A stretch of 64,000 nucleotides of DNA from Eutreptiella sp. 'Long Island Sound 2002'. Its lineage: Eukaryota > Euglenozoa > Euglenophyceae > Eutreptiales > Eutreptiaceae. A model generated the notes under the pieces. It was not told where the DNA came from. It saw nothing but the letters and a program-made list of their open reading frames with translations, and did not search any database. Shown here one piece after another: positions 50,994 to 61,099 of the stretch (position 1 is the first letter of the stretch; each line of letters opens with the position of its first letter). A program made the position numbers and the translations under genes. The DNA is taken from contig OZ038386.1 in NCBI GenBank assembly GCA_964036045.1, positions 13,985,433-14,049,432 of the forward strand, given 5' to 3'.

Positions 50994-53900
50994 CTGTCAG
51001 GACGAAAAGAGTCTGGGCTGCGCTACGCAGCCAAGACGAACTATCGTACTGAAAACTACCAACTGGCCCGTCATGTTCTCGAAAATGGACTGGCGGCCCT
51101 TCAGGTAAACCTGGATGAGATCCAGGTGGAATTGTTTGCGAGCCAACAACAGCACATCATGCAGTTGTACTGCTCGAAACAAATGAACAATGCTTTCCGT
51201 TTCTTCTGGAAAGCAATGGGCCTAGCGTATGCTAACCCTCCCTTCTCCCTGCTCGCGAAGGTTCTAACCAAGATTGCTTATGAGGGAGGAAGGGTTGTTA
51301 TGTGCACCCCTGACTGGGGCTGCTCTGGTGAACATGCTTACTGGCGCCGTATGCTTGACCGAATGACCGTGGGAAGAGTGCAACTCCCCGACGGCCCCAT
51401 CTATGTGCCTGAGGACTCAGACACAGCTATGCAGGCCCCTGAGTGGGCCAGTTTCCTGTGCATCATCGATGGATCTCTCAATCCTGTACCCCTGTGTGAC
51501 CTGGACCAGGTGCTACTAAAAGAGGTCATGGCCGAAAATCGTGGCCTGACCCTTTATGATCTCAAAAATCGATCTCCTGAGCACCTATCTGCCACACTTA
51601 CAGGGTGTGAGTCTCCTGATGACTATCTGGAACCTGCAGCTGTAAAAGAGGATGCTGACGACCAACTGTCTGAGATCGCCAGCACTATTCCCTCTGTTGA
51701 TCCCAGCTGTGTTGACCTAAAACATAGTGCTTTCCTGGCCCAGCTGTTGCTAGAGGAGGTAGATCTAGAGTCAACCTCTGAACCCGCTTCCTCTGTTGGG
51801 AAACCAGTGCTACACATGCAGCCTGTGCACACAGGTGAACCCGTGGCCCGGAGTACTGATGCTCTGGCACGGCCTGCTGCTAATAACATGCCCTTGTCTG
51901 AGCATGACACTCAAGAACTCCGACGGCTGTTGCACCTGAAGGCCGAAGGTATTGAGCGCCAAGAGCGGCTGCAATACCTCAGACAGACCTGGAAATACTC
52001 CATCTGGTCTGAGGAGGATGATGAGTCCTATACGCTGCCTGATCCTGAGATACCTCTAGTGTATTCTCTACACTATGGGCAGCAATGTCCCCCTGAGTGG
52101 GACGATGGTACTGTACCTGCCGAAACTGCTGATCGGCATAAAAAGAAAGAACATGGAAAAAGCAACCTCCATGCTGAGGAGGATTTCCTTCAGAAAGTCG
52201 AGAGTCTTAACCTTGACCCCCGCCTGAAGAAACTGCTTATAACCTATGAGGAGGTGTTCGGCGCCTTGCCGCCTCCCCTATCTTGTAAAAAACTGGTCCA
52301 GATGGACCTGAAATTGAAACCAGAATTTGAAAAGACGCGAGTGAGACGTCGTCCCTATCCCGCTCCACAGGAACAGGTTGAGAAAATCGAGCGCCAGATC
52401 CAAGAATGCATTGATGCTGGCCTCGTTGAAGAGTATAAACATGGGGACTATCCCCATCACTGCAGCCCCTGTTTCCTTGTTGCTAAACCATGGTCGACTG
52501 CTCTACGTCTTGTTGTAGACTATGGTGAGGTCAACAAGAAAGCCCAGAACCACTCAGGGAGTATTCCTAACATGGAAAACACCCTGGAGCGTATTGCCAA
52601 ATGCAGGTATAAGACCAAAATGGACAAACGCTCTGGTTTCTGGCAGGTTGACCTAACCGCCGCAGCTCAGGAGCTGCTTGCCTTTATAACCCCTAAGGGT
52701 CGTGTCTTCAAGTGGAAGGTTATGCCTTTCGGGGTGGCTAACGCCCCAGCGCTCTTCCAGGAGCTTATGAACAAAATTTTGTACATACTGAGGCGCAGGC
52801 CTCTAGTACAAGAGTTGATTTCTCGGGGTGCAGAAATGGAGGCTCACATCGACGACGTGAGTTTGGGTACTAATACCAAAGAGGACCATGTCCTTCTCCT
52901 CCGTGAATTCTTCACTGTCTGTCAAGAAAACCATCTCCGAATCAAACTCGAAAAATGTGAGTTTATGAAAGAGGAGATGGAGTATTTGGGTTTCGACGTG
53001 GGGTATGGCTGGTGGAAACCAGCCGCGTCTAAGATGCAGCCCCTACAGGACATGCAGATTCGCGATGACCCTAAGAAGGGTCTACACGATGTGAGGAGTT
53101 TTGTGGGCGCCTGTAATTTCTATCGGCGTCACATCCACAATTTTACTTACTCCTCTGCACCCCTCACTGACCTGATCAAGAAAACTACTCCCTGGAGGTG
53201 GACCTCCAGAGAGGAAGAGTGTTTCCAGGAGTTGAAGAAGAAGATTGCCTCCTCCAACTGCCTGGGAGTGCCCCGTCCTGAGGGCGAGATAGTCCTGATC
53301 ACTGATGCCAGTGATGTAGGGGGGGGAGGTACGATCTATCAATGGCAGGAGCTTAACCCCGCTGAACTAACCCACTGCCATTATCGTATTACTGGACTGA
53401 ACCGTGATGGTTCGTTGAAACATGACTATCCTACCAGTGAGTGGCGACTGGTGCCACTGGGACACTGGAATTGGAAATGGAACCAAGCGCGTTCCAACTA
53501 CAGCACCTATGACCAGGAACTCCTGGCCGGTATGTTGGTGCTATCGTCACAATCCCGACTCCTGGGTTCTAACCCTATTGTCTGGCTGTGTGACCAGGAG
53601 CCTGTGAAGTCTTTTCAGAAGGGCCCACCACCAGAAAAAGCGAAGCTAAAACGGTGGTGGACTTACCTGAGCCAGTTCAGGCTGACAGTGCATCATATCC
53701 CCGGGATTAAGAATGAACCGTCGGACTATATATCGCGCAACAACTTCGATGCGCTTATTGGGGAGAGCTCTGAGGCGCTCGCCAAAGAGGCTTTCCAGCG
53801 TATGGATGTCCAGCTTGACCTGTCCATGCGCACTGCTGGAATCCTGGAGGGTTGGAGTCTAACCGACTATCAGTCAGAGTATGAAGAAATTCTCCAAACC

Positions 53901-55412
53901 CTCAGCACTGGTCTCGAACACCGTGTCATTGACGGGCACCAGTGGTATAAAAACAATCAGTACCTCTTCTACGAGGACCGAATTGTTGTGCCTGAGGCAC
54001 GACTGGATGGGTGCCTACAGTGGTCCCATCTCAGTTCTGGTCACACTGGCGCTAATCGCTCAGTGGACTTCTTCCGTGAGTGTTTCTACTCTAGTCTAAC
54101 CCTGACTGAACTGAGGTCGCGTATGCAGACCATTGTGGATGCTTGTGGCTGTCATGCCAGCAAGCAGAGCGACAGTAGGGATAGGGGCCTGATCTCCAGC
54201 TTACCCATACCCTATTGTGCTAACTCTCTTCTCTACGTGGACTACATCCACGGCCTACCATGCTTTGGCGGCTATGATAGTTGCCTCGTGGTCACCTGTG
54301 GTCTATCTCGCTTCACCCGTGTGTTCCCTTGCAATAAGAAAATCACAGGTGAGCAGACTATAAAAATGTTGGTCGAACAATGGTTCGAACCCTATGGAGC
54401 ACCTAAGCAGGTGCACTCTGATGAAGATGTACGCATCCGCAGTGACACTGGGTGGTACAAACGAGTGCTAAATGCCCTCAACGTGGAGGTAACCACAGGT
54501 GTACCCTATACTCACACGTCTAACCCTCTCTGTGAGAGACAGAACCGTGTGGTGAAGCAAAACTTAAGAATCCTGATGAAACAGGAGCGCACCAAAGACT
54601 GGGTACGCCTAGTGCCCTGGGCAGTTCTGTCCATGAACTCACAGCGGAGCTCTTCTACGGGTTTCACCCCCCACGAATTGTTCCATGGAGGACGACCTGC
54701 TTGGTTCTTCAAAACCCCCTTCCCTGAGGACTTCAAGAGCCCTGTGGGAGATTGGCTGGAACACAAGCAGTCTCTGGCTAACCAGGCTGGTACTAACCTG
54801 AGGCACATTCGTGACCGTGAACAGAGCCGACGGAACCGCCTACGGCGACCTGCCAGCTTCAAGGTTGGTGACCTTGTTTTGGTACACCATTCACGCCTAC
54901 CCTCCTGGCCACGTAACTGCCTACAGGACCCTTACTTTGGACCCTATCGTATCATCAGGATAGATGGATCCAGGATCCATGTCAGGTGCAGTCCACGTCT
55001 AGGTGGTGAACTGCTGTGTGCACCTAAGCAGTTGAGGCACTATCACTCCCCTGACGACTTGTCTTGGGATGAGTGGCGCCTCAGCGACAGTGAGATTGAA
55101 CGTATAGACCTAGAGAACGCTGCCAGTCCAGAGGAGGCAGACAAACTCGAAGAGATGACAGCCGATGAGATGGCAGTCGATGGTTACTACGTGGTTGCAG
55201 GTATTGCTCGCCAGGAGTATAAACAGGGCTGGAAATTCCTTACCCTGTGGGATGGCTATGGGTTGTCCGAGGCGACCTGGGAACCTATCTCAGCCTTCAT
55301 ACAACCAGATGGGAGTATCAACCCCATCTTCCGCACTTACCTCGTTGAGAACAACGAAGGTCAGCTCCTAACCCGTGCTGAGACTATGTCCCAGCGTAAG
55401 AAACGAAGGTAA
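50994..55412 (+). CDS. pol: Element B Pol: methyltransferase-like, RT, RNase H, integrase, chromodomain
   Basis: In the same frame as gag and protease, 1472 codons. A Dam-like domain comes first: ELFASQ (about 51129), YANPPFSLL (about 51230), MCTPDW and FLCIIDGSL (about 51455). Reverse transcriptase has KMDKRSGFWQVDL and MEAHIDDVSLG, a HIDD variant of YxDD near 52850. RNase H has LITDASDVGGGG (about 53300) and HHIPGIKNEPSDYISR. The integrase zinc region is HLSSGHTG...CGCH. The core has LYVDYIHG, HSDEDVRIR and a catalytic E in NPLCERQNR. The C-terminus is a chromodomain-like segment with WKFLTLWDGYG and ATWEPISAF near 55240-55300. All catalytic residues I can check are present. Expression probably needs readthrough of the TAG at 50991. 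Confidence 0.92.
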   Translation: MSGRKESGLRYAAKTNYRTENYQLARHVLENGLAALQVNLDEIQVELFASQQQHIMQLYCSKQMNNAFRFFWKAMGLAYANPPFSLLAKVLTKIAYEGGRVVMCTPDWGCSGEHAYWRRMLDRMTVGRVQLPDGPIYVPEDSDTAMQAPEWASFLCIIDGSLNPVPLCDLDQVLLKEVMAENRGLTLYDLKNRSPEHLSATLTGCESPDDYLEPAAVKEDADDQLSEIASTIPSVDPSCVDLKHSAFLAQLLLEEVDLESTSEPASSVGKPVLHMQPVHTGEPVARSTDALARPAANNMPLSEHDTQELRRLLHLKAEGIERQERLQYLRQTWKYSIWSEEDDESYTLPDPEIPLVYSLHYGQQCPPEWDDGTVPAETADRHKKKEHGKSNLHAEEDFLQKVESLNLDPRLKKLLITYEEVFGALPPPLSCKKLVQMDLKLKPEFEKTRVRRRPYPAPQEQVEKIERQIQECIDAGLVEEYKHGDYPHHCSPCFLVAKPWSTALRLVVDYGEVNKKAQNHSGSIPNMENTLERIAKCRYKTKMDKRSGFWQVDLTAAAQELLAFITPKGRVFKWKVMPFGVANAPALFQELMNKILYILRRRPLVQELISRGAEMEAHIDDVSLGTNTKEDHVLLLREFFTVCQENHLRIKLEKCEFMKEEMEYLGFDVGYGWWKPAASKMQPLQDMQIRDDPKKGLHDVRSFVGACNFYRRHIHNFTYSSAPLTDLIKKTTPWRWTSREEECFQELKKKIASSNCLGVPRPEGEIVLITDASDVGGGGTIYQWQELNPAELTHCHYRITGLNRDGSLKHDYPTSEWRLVPLGHWNWKWNQARSNYSTYDQELLAGMLVLSSQSRLLGSNPIVWLCDQEPVKSFQKGPPPEKAKLKRWWTYLSQFRLTVHHIPGIKNEPSDYISRNNFDALIGESSEALAKEAFQRMDVQLDLSMRTAGILEGWSLTDYQSEYEEILQTLSTGLEHRVIDGHQWYKNNQYLFYEDRIVVPEARLDGCLQWSHLSSGHTGANRSVDFFRECFYSSLTLTELRSRMQTIVDACGCHASKQSDSRDRGLISSLPIPYCANSLLYVDYIHGLPCFGGYDSCLVVTCGLSRFTRVFPCNKKITGEQTIKMLVEQWFEPYGAPKQVHSDEDVRIRSDTGWYKRVLNALNVEVTTGVPYTHTSNPLCERQNRVVKQNLRILMKQERTKDWVRLVPWAVLSMNSQRSSSTGFTPHELFHGGRPAWFFKTPFPEDFKSPVGDWLEHKQSLANQAGTNLRHIRDREQSRRNRLRRPASFKVGDLVLVHHSRLPSWPRNCLQDPYFGPYRIIRIDGSRIHVRCSPRLGGELLCAPKQLRHYHSPDDLSWDEWRLSDSEIERIDLENAASPEEADKLEEMTADEMAVDGYYVVAGIARQEYKQGWKFLTLWDGYGLSEATWEPISAFIQPDGSINPIFRTYLVENNEGQLLTRAETMSQRKKRR

Positions 55413-58105
55413 TTTCCCTGTGTCAGTCTACTGACAGGTGCAGTGAGCACTCTTCTGCAGTCGTGCCTGAGTATGGGTGTAAGAGCAGTTGTCACAGTTG
55501 CCCCGCATTGCATCGCAGGACAGGACCGTTAGCCCCCCGTGACAACCACTCCCTGGCCGAAGGCCATTGGTTTGTCACAGACTACTGCTTACTGAGCACT
55601 GCACTGACCCTGTCTGTGCCCTGCAGACCCATGCCTATGGTTTCCAGCGTGAGCCAGGTGGCCGCTTATCAGGATTGCAGCCACCCAGCGGGTGTTTGCC
55701 TTGTTGACCATGTGTTGCATGGGTACTGCCCTAATGTAATGACCTTGGTGAGCCAACGAAGAACGGTGGCTTACTACACCAGGGGGGAATGACAAGCAAG
55801 GTGTTATGAGGCAAGGTGTGTCTTCCCTCCTTGGGGACAAGCGAGCCCACAGTTAGGACCCTTGACTGGTCCAGACCCATGGGGTTCTACCCTTCCTTAC
55901 AGGGTTTACCATACCCCTAAGTGTGCTACGTATGTCTGTATGTGTCTCACTTCTCTCCCCAGCGTGGCTCCCGGAGACCGGGCTTCGCTGACGTCGGACC
56001 GAAGGTCCTAATCAGGTACTATTACCACTCCTATGGCGCCCAATTTCTGTGCTGGCGCCTATCCTTGGGGTAAGACGGCAAAAGCCCTACCTACTAAGAG
56101 GGGAGGGGTTGCCAAGTGTGCTAAGGGCATACAAAACGCCCATTTGTGCTACAGGCCAAAAGCTAACGCACTCCCCTGCCCACGAGGAAAAGCACGCGGG
56201 ACAGGAGACACCACTACACTACACTCACTAACGCCAGCACCGGCCTTCGAAGGCAGGGTGAGCACTCATCACTTGCACTCACCTCCTGCCAGGCCTGCTG
56301 ACCCTAACCCCTACACACGCTACTGGGTGCTGCTGTCGATGTTCACGCAGGCCCTAATGGCCCTCCTGTGAAGAGGACAAGAGAACACAGCGCTCCTAAG
56401 CAGCTGTGGCCTAACAGGGGACGCCACAACGCGTTTCCCCTGCTAGGGCTTGGAGGGAAGGGGTGCTCTCGTTGCGTGCACAGCGCAGATGTCGTTGAGG
56501 TCGAACTGCCCTCGCCAGGACTGGCTGAGGCACAGTGATTTGATTTGTGATCAGCGCCCCTGTTTTGCTGGGGCAGAAAAAATGGTAGCCGCCGAAGGCA
56601 GCTGCTGCGTGCACCAATCACCCTTAACCTCTCCCACCTGTACAAAAGAGGCAGATGAAGGGGTGTTTGCGACGGAGTAACCAAGCCACACTCCAGGTAT
56701 TATACCCTTCTCAGTGTGACCTATAATACACTGTTCGCAAACACGCTGACGGATCAGCTACCCCTGTCAAGCAAGCAAGCTTTAAGAAACTCCTCGGGTT
56801 CTCTTAAAGAACGTACCGAGGAGCCTCTGAGTAACCTAAACAAGGTTTACCGTGCGCAATTCGCGTGGCCTACCCTTTAATGCATCATGTGCACGCAGGG
56901 AAGGGAGGCTGAACCACTGACTCTACCAGGAGGTGAGCTCCTCCTGGGCTAACCTACCTTACTCACCATGCATCGTGTAAGTGCCGAATTGGAACGAACA
57001 CGAAACAAACCTAAGCGTTTTAAGCAACTCAACTTTAACGCCATGGCCGCACACGAACAAACGCTTTTTGTCTTACCTGTGAAGAAGAAAACAAGGGTGA
57101 ATTTCGGATACAGGTAAAGCGTCACAGCGTGTGGATGCCTCGATTAGGCACATGCATCGCGAGCACAGCGCATATACTAACCGTACGTGCGCGCTGCGCG
57201 CTCCATTCGCATCACATACCTTTCATTCCTGCTTTTACCTGTGCAGAGCACGGGAGGAGAAAACCCGACCCCCCAACGAGCACAGCGTTGACAACCCTAA
57301 CGTTTTGACGAAACAACCAACACGAACGCAATGCGTGAGTGTGAAGTGACACAGACATACCTGAGAGACGGGTTGTTGAACTGGTCTGTGGTGCGGGCTG
57401 ATTTTGAATGCTTGACTCTGAAGTTTATAAAATTTTGATGCAACTGTGCAAAAATTTTCTTTAAAACTTTAAAAACTACGGCTCATACCTTCTTAGGTCC
57501 AAAAGCCGTTTACGCTTGCGCAACCCTTTTCTTGGCGTCCGCTTCCTTTGCGCTTGTCTGCGACTTTAAGTTATGTGTAAAAATGACGATTTCCCGCGTG
57601 GTTTCGTCGATTTTCAACGGTTTCACTTGCTAAACCGCAACCCCTTCCGCTAAACCGCAGGAATCACTCCCTGCTGGTTACATTTTCTATTTTTTCCAGC
57701 TCCTGGAGGTTTGTGTACTCCATTAGGAGTATTGCTCCGCCCTGGCCTTTGGTCAGGACGTTTACTAAAACGTTCTTTATACAGCGATAGCCGTCCGCAT
57801 TACAGCGTTCGACTGTACCCTAGTGGGCAAGCACATGTGCTCTAGGGAGGGAGTCCTGGGTTCAATTCCCACTGCCCCGAAACTTTTTCCAAAAGTTTTC
57901 GCCGCACGCCGGCGACTTTTGAGGAATGCCCCTTCGAAGGGACATCATTCACGGTACATTACACTGTTTTTCAAGGGTCCCTACAGTGTGATAGGCTTCT
58001 TTGAAGTGATGAGGATGTTTTTGGTAAGTTTAATGCATTTTTTGAGGTAATATTGGGAATATTTGAGCCTTTTTCCTTGGTCCTAGTAGCTTAGCTAACT
58101 AGTAC
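55413..58105. other. Long 3' non-coding region of element B
   Basis: About 2.7 kb between pol and the polypurine tract. Short open frames show no domain. A tRNA-like segment lies at 57808-57890. The region is unusually long for a Ty3/gypsy element, similar to the 3' region of A, and may contain captured DNA. Confidence 0.5.
57808..57890 (+). other. tRNA-like Pol III module in the 3' region of B
   Basis: An A-box-like segment ccctagtgggcaagc (57819-57833) and a perfect B-box gggttcaattccc (57858-57870) are spaced as in a tRNA. They are followed by five T (57884-57888), a Pol III terminator. The T-arm forms four pairs, but acceptor and anticodon stems are not recognisable. It looks tRNA-derived, like a SINE head. 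Confidence 0.45.
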
Positions 58106-58115
58106 TCCAGGGGGG
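58106..58115 (+). other. Polypurine tract of element B
   Basis: tccagggggg immediately precedes the 3' LTR start agtaag. Confidence 0.65.
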
Positions 58116-58827
58116 AGTAAGAAAAAGTCACTGCCATGTCTTTCTTGGAGGGCTTGATCCAGGCTAAGCTCCCCTTAAAACCCTTTGTTGATGCTGAGAC
58201 AAACTTAAGTGTTTTTATCTCTCTTTTGTTGCCTAAAGTACACTTTCTCAAAGTAACTAGGGTTGTGACCCTAGCCCCCCCATGAAGTTCACCCCTACCA
58301 CTCAACTGAGCGGAGGTACCTTCCTTCATGGAGGACATACCAAAATAAATCAGGCATTTCATGCTTGTTGGCCTTGGAGGTTAAGCCTAAGTGGTCTCCC
58401 ACCCCAAGACCCCTATACTCAATTGTTTCTACCACTTATTGTGGTCCTACTTTGTAACTGTTTCTGAACTCAGTTGCTTGGCCAAGTCATTTTCTGTGTG
58501 GTCCTGACATCTATGCCACTCAGTCCTAACCAGCACCATTTCACCCAAAAGAGTGCACATGAAGTGCCTATTGCAACCTCTGAGGCTAGAGTCTGACCAA
58601 TTTTCATATAAAACCTTTTGTATTATCCATTTGTGATTGAATCTATGTGCATATACCTGCTTTGTCTATCTGCAGCCCTTCTGTGTTACACTGGATTCCA
58701 AAACCAATCATTGATTCGATCCACATTCAGTCCTTGCTCTACTTGCTGCTTTGGTTTGGGGTTTTCAACTACAAAACCTGCAGGAATACATCAAAAGACC
58801 TAGGGCATAATTCAAGGACATCTTTCT
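58116..58827 (+). repeat. 3' LTR of element B
   Basis: Pairs with 47645-48356. Followed by TSD tggac and the last eight bases of the C LTR. Confidence 0.88.
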
Positions 58828-58840
58828 TGGACCCATTACA

Positions 58841-60276
58841 GGCTGGAGGGGGGGTTGCCGTTGGTGCAACGGGTGATGGTGGCGTTGGTGCCGCAGGTGG
58901 TGGATCGGGCGATGGTGTTGTTGGTGATGCCGACGAGGTGGTTTGTCTGCCTGTCTGCCCGTGGAGTCCGTGCCGGCGTTGGGCGGTTGCCTGTGCGTGT
59001 GGTGGTGGCGGTGGGGGTCAGTGCGCCGGGCGCTTGTTGGGCGTGGTTGGGTGCGGGTGCGCCTGTTGGTGTGTACTTGGTGCGGGTTGCGGGGGGTCTG
59101 TGGGCGGCAGGTGCGCTGTTGCCGTGCGTGTGGCGGTTTGTGTTGTCTGGTGGAGTGTGGCCGGCGTGTGCTTTGCGTGGATGGTGTGGGGTCTGGTCGG
59201 CGTGGGTGGTGTCGGTGTGGGTATTTGGGGTTGGGTGCTGGTTGTGGGCGTGTCGTCCGCGCGGTGTGGTCGGGCGTGATGGTGGTGCCGCTGGCGACGT
59301 CGATGGTGACGGTGCTGCAGGTGATAAGGGTGGGACGGCGGTGTTGGCGGTTTCTGGTGTGGGTGCTGTGGGTGGTGTTGAGCGTGGGGGTGTTGCAGGT
59401 GTGGTGCCGGGTGGATGATGGTGTGCCTGGCGATGGCATCGTGAGTGCTGTCGGGGGGGAGGGTGTTGTTGGTGATGCTTTGGGTGGCGGTGCCGCCGGT
59501 GAGAGGCTGGCGGAGAGGAGAGTGCGGTAGTGCGGCCGGGCCCGATGTTGGGTTCTTCGGTGTGGGTGGTCAGCCGGAGGTGGGTGCCGCTGGTGGTGTG
59601 GCGCTCGGTGTGTGTGGCCTGTGCCGGGTATCTTAGGTGCGCTTGTTGGTGCGGGTGTGTTGATGGCGGCGGTTTGTCCGCCTTTCTGCCCGTGGAGTTG
59701 GTGCCGGCGTTGGGTGGCTGCCTGTGTGCGGTTTGTGTCGTTGTGTGTGGCGGTGGTGGTGGGGGTCGGTGCGCTGGGCGCTTGGTGGGCGTGGTTGGGT
59801 GCGGGTGTGCGCGTGGACGTGTACTTGGTGGGCAGCTTGTGTTGTCTGATGGTGCGTGGCTGGTGTATGCTCTGCGTCGATGGTGCCGGTGGAGGTGCTT
59901 GGGGTTGGGTGCTGGATGTGGGTGTGTCGCCTGCGCGGTGTGGTCGGTCGTGATGGTGGGTTCTCTGACGTGTGTGGCCGGCTGGTGGCGGGTGTGGTCG
60001 GGCCGGTGTGGGCTCGGTGGTGGTGGTGGTTGTGGCTGGCCTGCTTTGTGGTTGTGGTGTCGGTGGGCGGCCCTGATGATGGGCCTTGGGTCTGTGGTGG
60101 CGGGTGGGCGTGTATGGTGGTGGTGATGGTGTGTCATTGCGGGCGGTGTTGGGTGTGGTACTGTTGGGCGTGTGGTTTGCGATAACTGAGCACTCACCCC
60201 TCCGGGTAGCGCGGGCCCGGTGGTCCGGTAGCCCGTCCGGCAGGCAGTGCGTGCCCGCCGGGTGCTCACGCATCCC
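58841..60276. repeat. G/T-rich low-complexity region with an internal duplication
   Basis: Continuation of the 42.9-43.9 kb region beyond element C. GGTGGTG, GTGATGG and related words dominate. A segment starting at about 58940 is repeated in diverged form at about 59670, sharing gtgccggcgttggg and ggcgtggttgggtgcggg. Long open frames on the minus strand (Pro, Thr, His-rich) are compositional artefacts. No gene is supported. Confidence 0.65.
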
Positions 60277-60612
60277 TCCGGACGGCGGCTGTTCCGTAGC
60301 CGGCAGGGGCTGGGTTCACTGCCGGGCGCACACACGTCCCTCCGGACGGCGGCTGTTTCGTAGCCGGCAGGGGCTGGGTTCACTGCCGGGCGCACACACG
60401 TCCATCCGGACGGCGGCTGTTTCGTAGCCGGCAGGGGCTGGGTTCACTGCCGGGCGCACACACGTCCATCCGGACGGCGGCTGGTTCGTAGCCGGCAGGG
60501 GCTGGGTTCACTGCCGGGCGCACACACGTCCGTCCGGACGGCGGCTGTTTTGTAGCCGGCAGGGGTTGGGTACCCTGCCGGGCGCACACACGTCCATCCG
60601 GACGGCGGCTGT
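60277..60612. repeat. 64-bp minisatellite, about 5 units
   Basis: tccggacggcggctg recurs at 60277, 60341, 60405, 60469, 60533 and 60597, exactly every 64 bp. Between these, gtagccggcaggggctggg and the stretch ccgggcgcacacacgtcc are conserved. Units differ at only a few positions. Confidence 0.92.
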
Positions 60613-61099
60613 TGCGCTGTGGGGACTGCGGGGCTTGGACTTGTTCTTGGCGGCTCGTTCGTCGTCGGGCGTGGGTGTTTGCCGTGCTGGTGTCGTGTTT
60701 TGTGCCGTGGTGCGTGCTGGCGTGGGGTGCTGCGCGTGTGCCCTGCTTGGCCTGCGTGTGGCGCGCGCTCCTTGCCGGGGCGTGCTGTTGCGCAGGCGCG
60801 GGGACACACCCTCTCTCTGGCGGGCCCGTTTGGCTCCATGGCGGGCCCTGTTGGCGCATGGCTGCGGCCCGGTGCGCGGCAGTGGGGTGTGTGTACGTTG
60901 GGGGGGGGGGGGGTTGGTTCTTCTCCCCTCCCCTTCCCCACCTTGTCCCTCTGTCCCTCTTCGCCAGCCTGCCTTGCCTGCCTACCCTGGCCTTGGCTGG
61001 ACGGTTGGTCTTGGTGGTCTGACATGTTGTTTCTTTCCTGCAGGGCGGCGTGGGCTGGGTTCGTTTTGGGGGCGGGTTGCTCGTGTGGTGAGCCGTGCC
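60613..61099. other. GC-rich spacer between two minisatellites
   Basis: No gene is recognised. A G-run lies at about 60900-60913. Open frames on the plus strand continue into the 65-bp array and are not evidence of coding. Confidence 0.45.

Larger units (their letters stand above)
47645..58827 (+). mobile_element. Element B: complete chromodomain Ty3/gypsy retrotransposon inside element C
   Basis: LTRs of 711-712 bp (47645-48356 and 58116-58827) are about 99 percent identical. TSD tggac lies at 47640-47644 and 58828-58832. The order on the plus strand is LTR, primer-binding site, gag, protease, methyltransferase-like domain, reverse transcriptase, RNase H, integrase, chromodomain, a 2.7-kb 3' region, polypurine tract, LTR. 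LTR ends are AG...CT rather than TG...CA. The insertion hit the 5' LTR of element C eight bases from its outer end. The element looks recent and structurally complete. Confidence 0.9.
43904..58840 (-). mobile_element. Element C: non-autonomous LTR retrotransposon, its 5' LTR split by element B
   Basis: The left LTR (43904-44327, 424 bp) equals the right LTR when 47229-47644 is joined to 58833-58840 (416 plus 8 = 424 bp). The TSD ggctg flanks the whole at 43899-43903 and 58841-58845. On the minus strand the LTR is TGTAATGGG...GTATTACA and the polypurine tract GGTGGGGGAG precedes the 3' LTR. Internal DNA (44328-47228) carries a gag-like frame near the 5' LTR but no protease, reverse transcriptase or integrase. 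LTR copies differ at about ten positions, so C is older than B. I could not identify a standard primer-binding site; the sequence after the 5' LTR is atctacaaacctgcg. Confidence 0.85.

Noticed and set aside
58765-60395. Minus-strand frames of about 500 codons, Pro/Thr/His/Arg-rich
   Set aside because: They overlap each other in different phases and mirror the G/T-rich low-complexity DNA and the 64-bp repeat.
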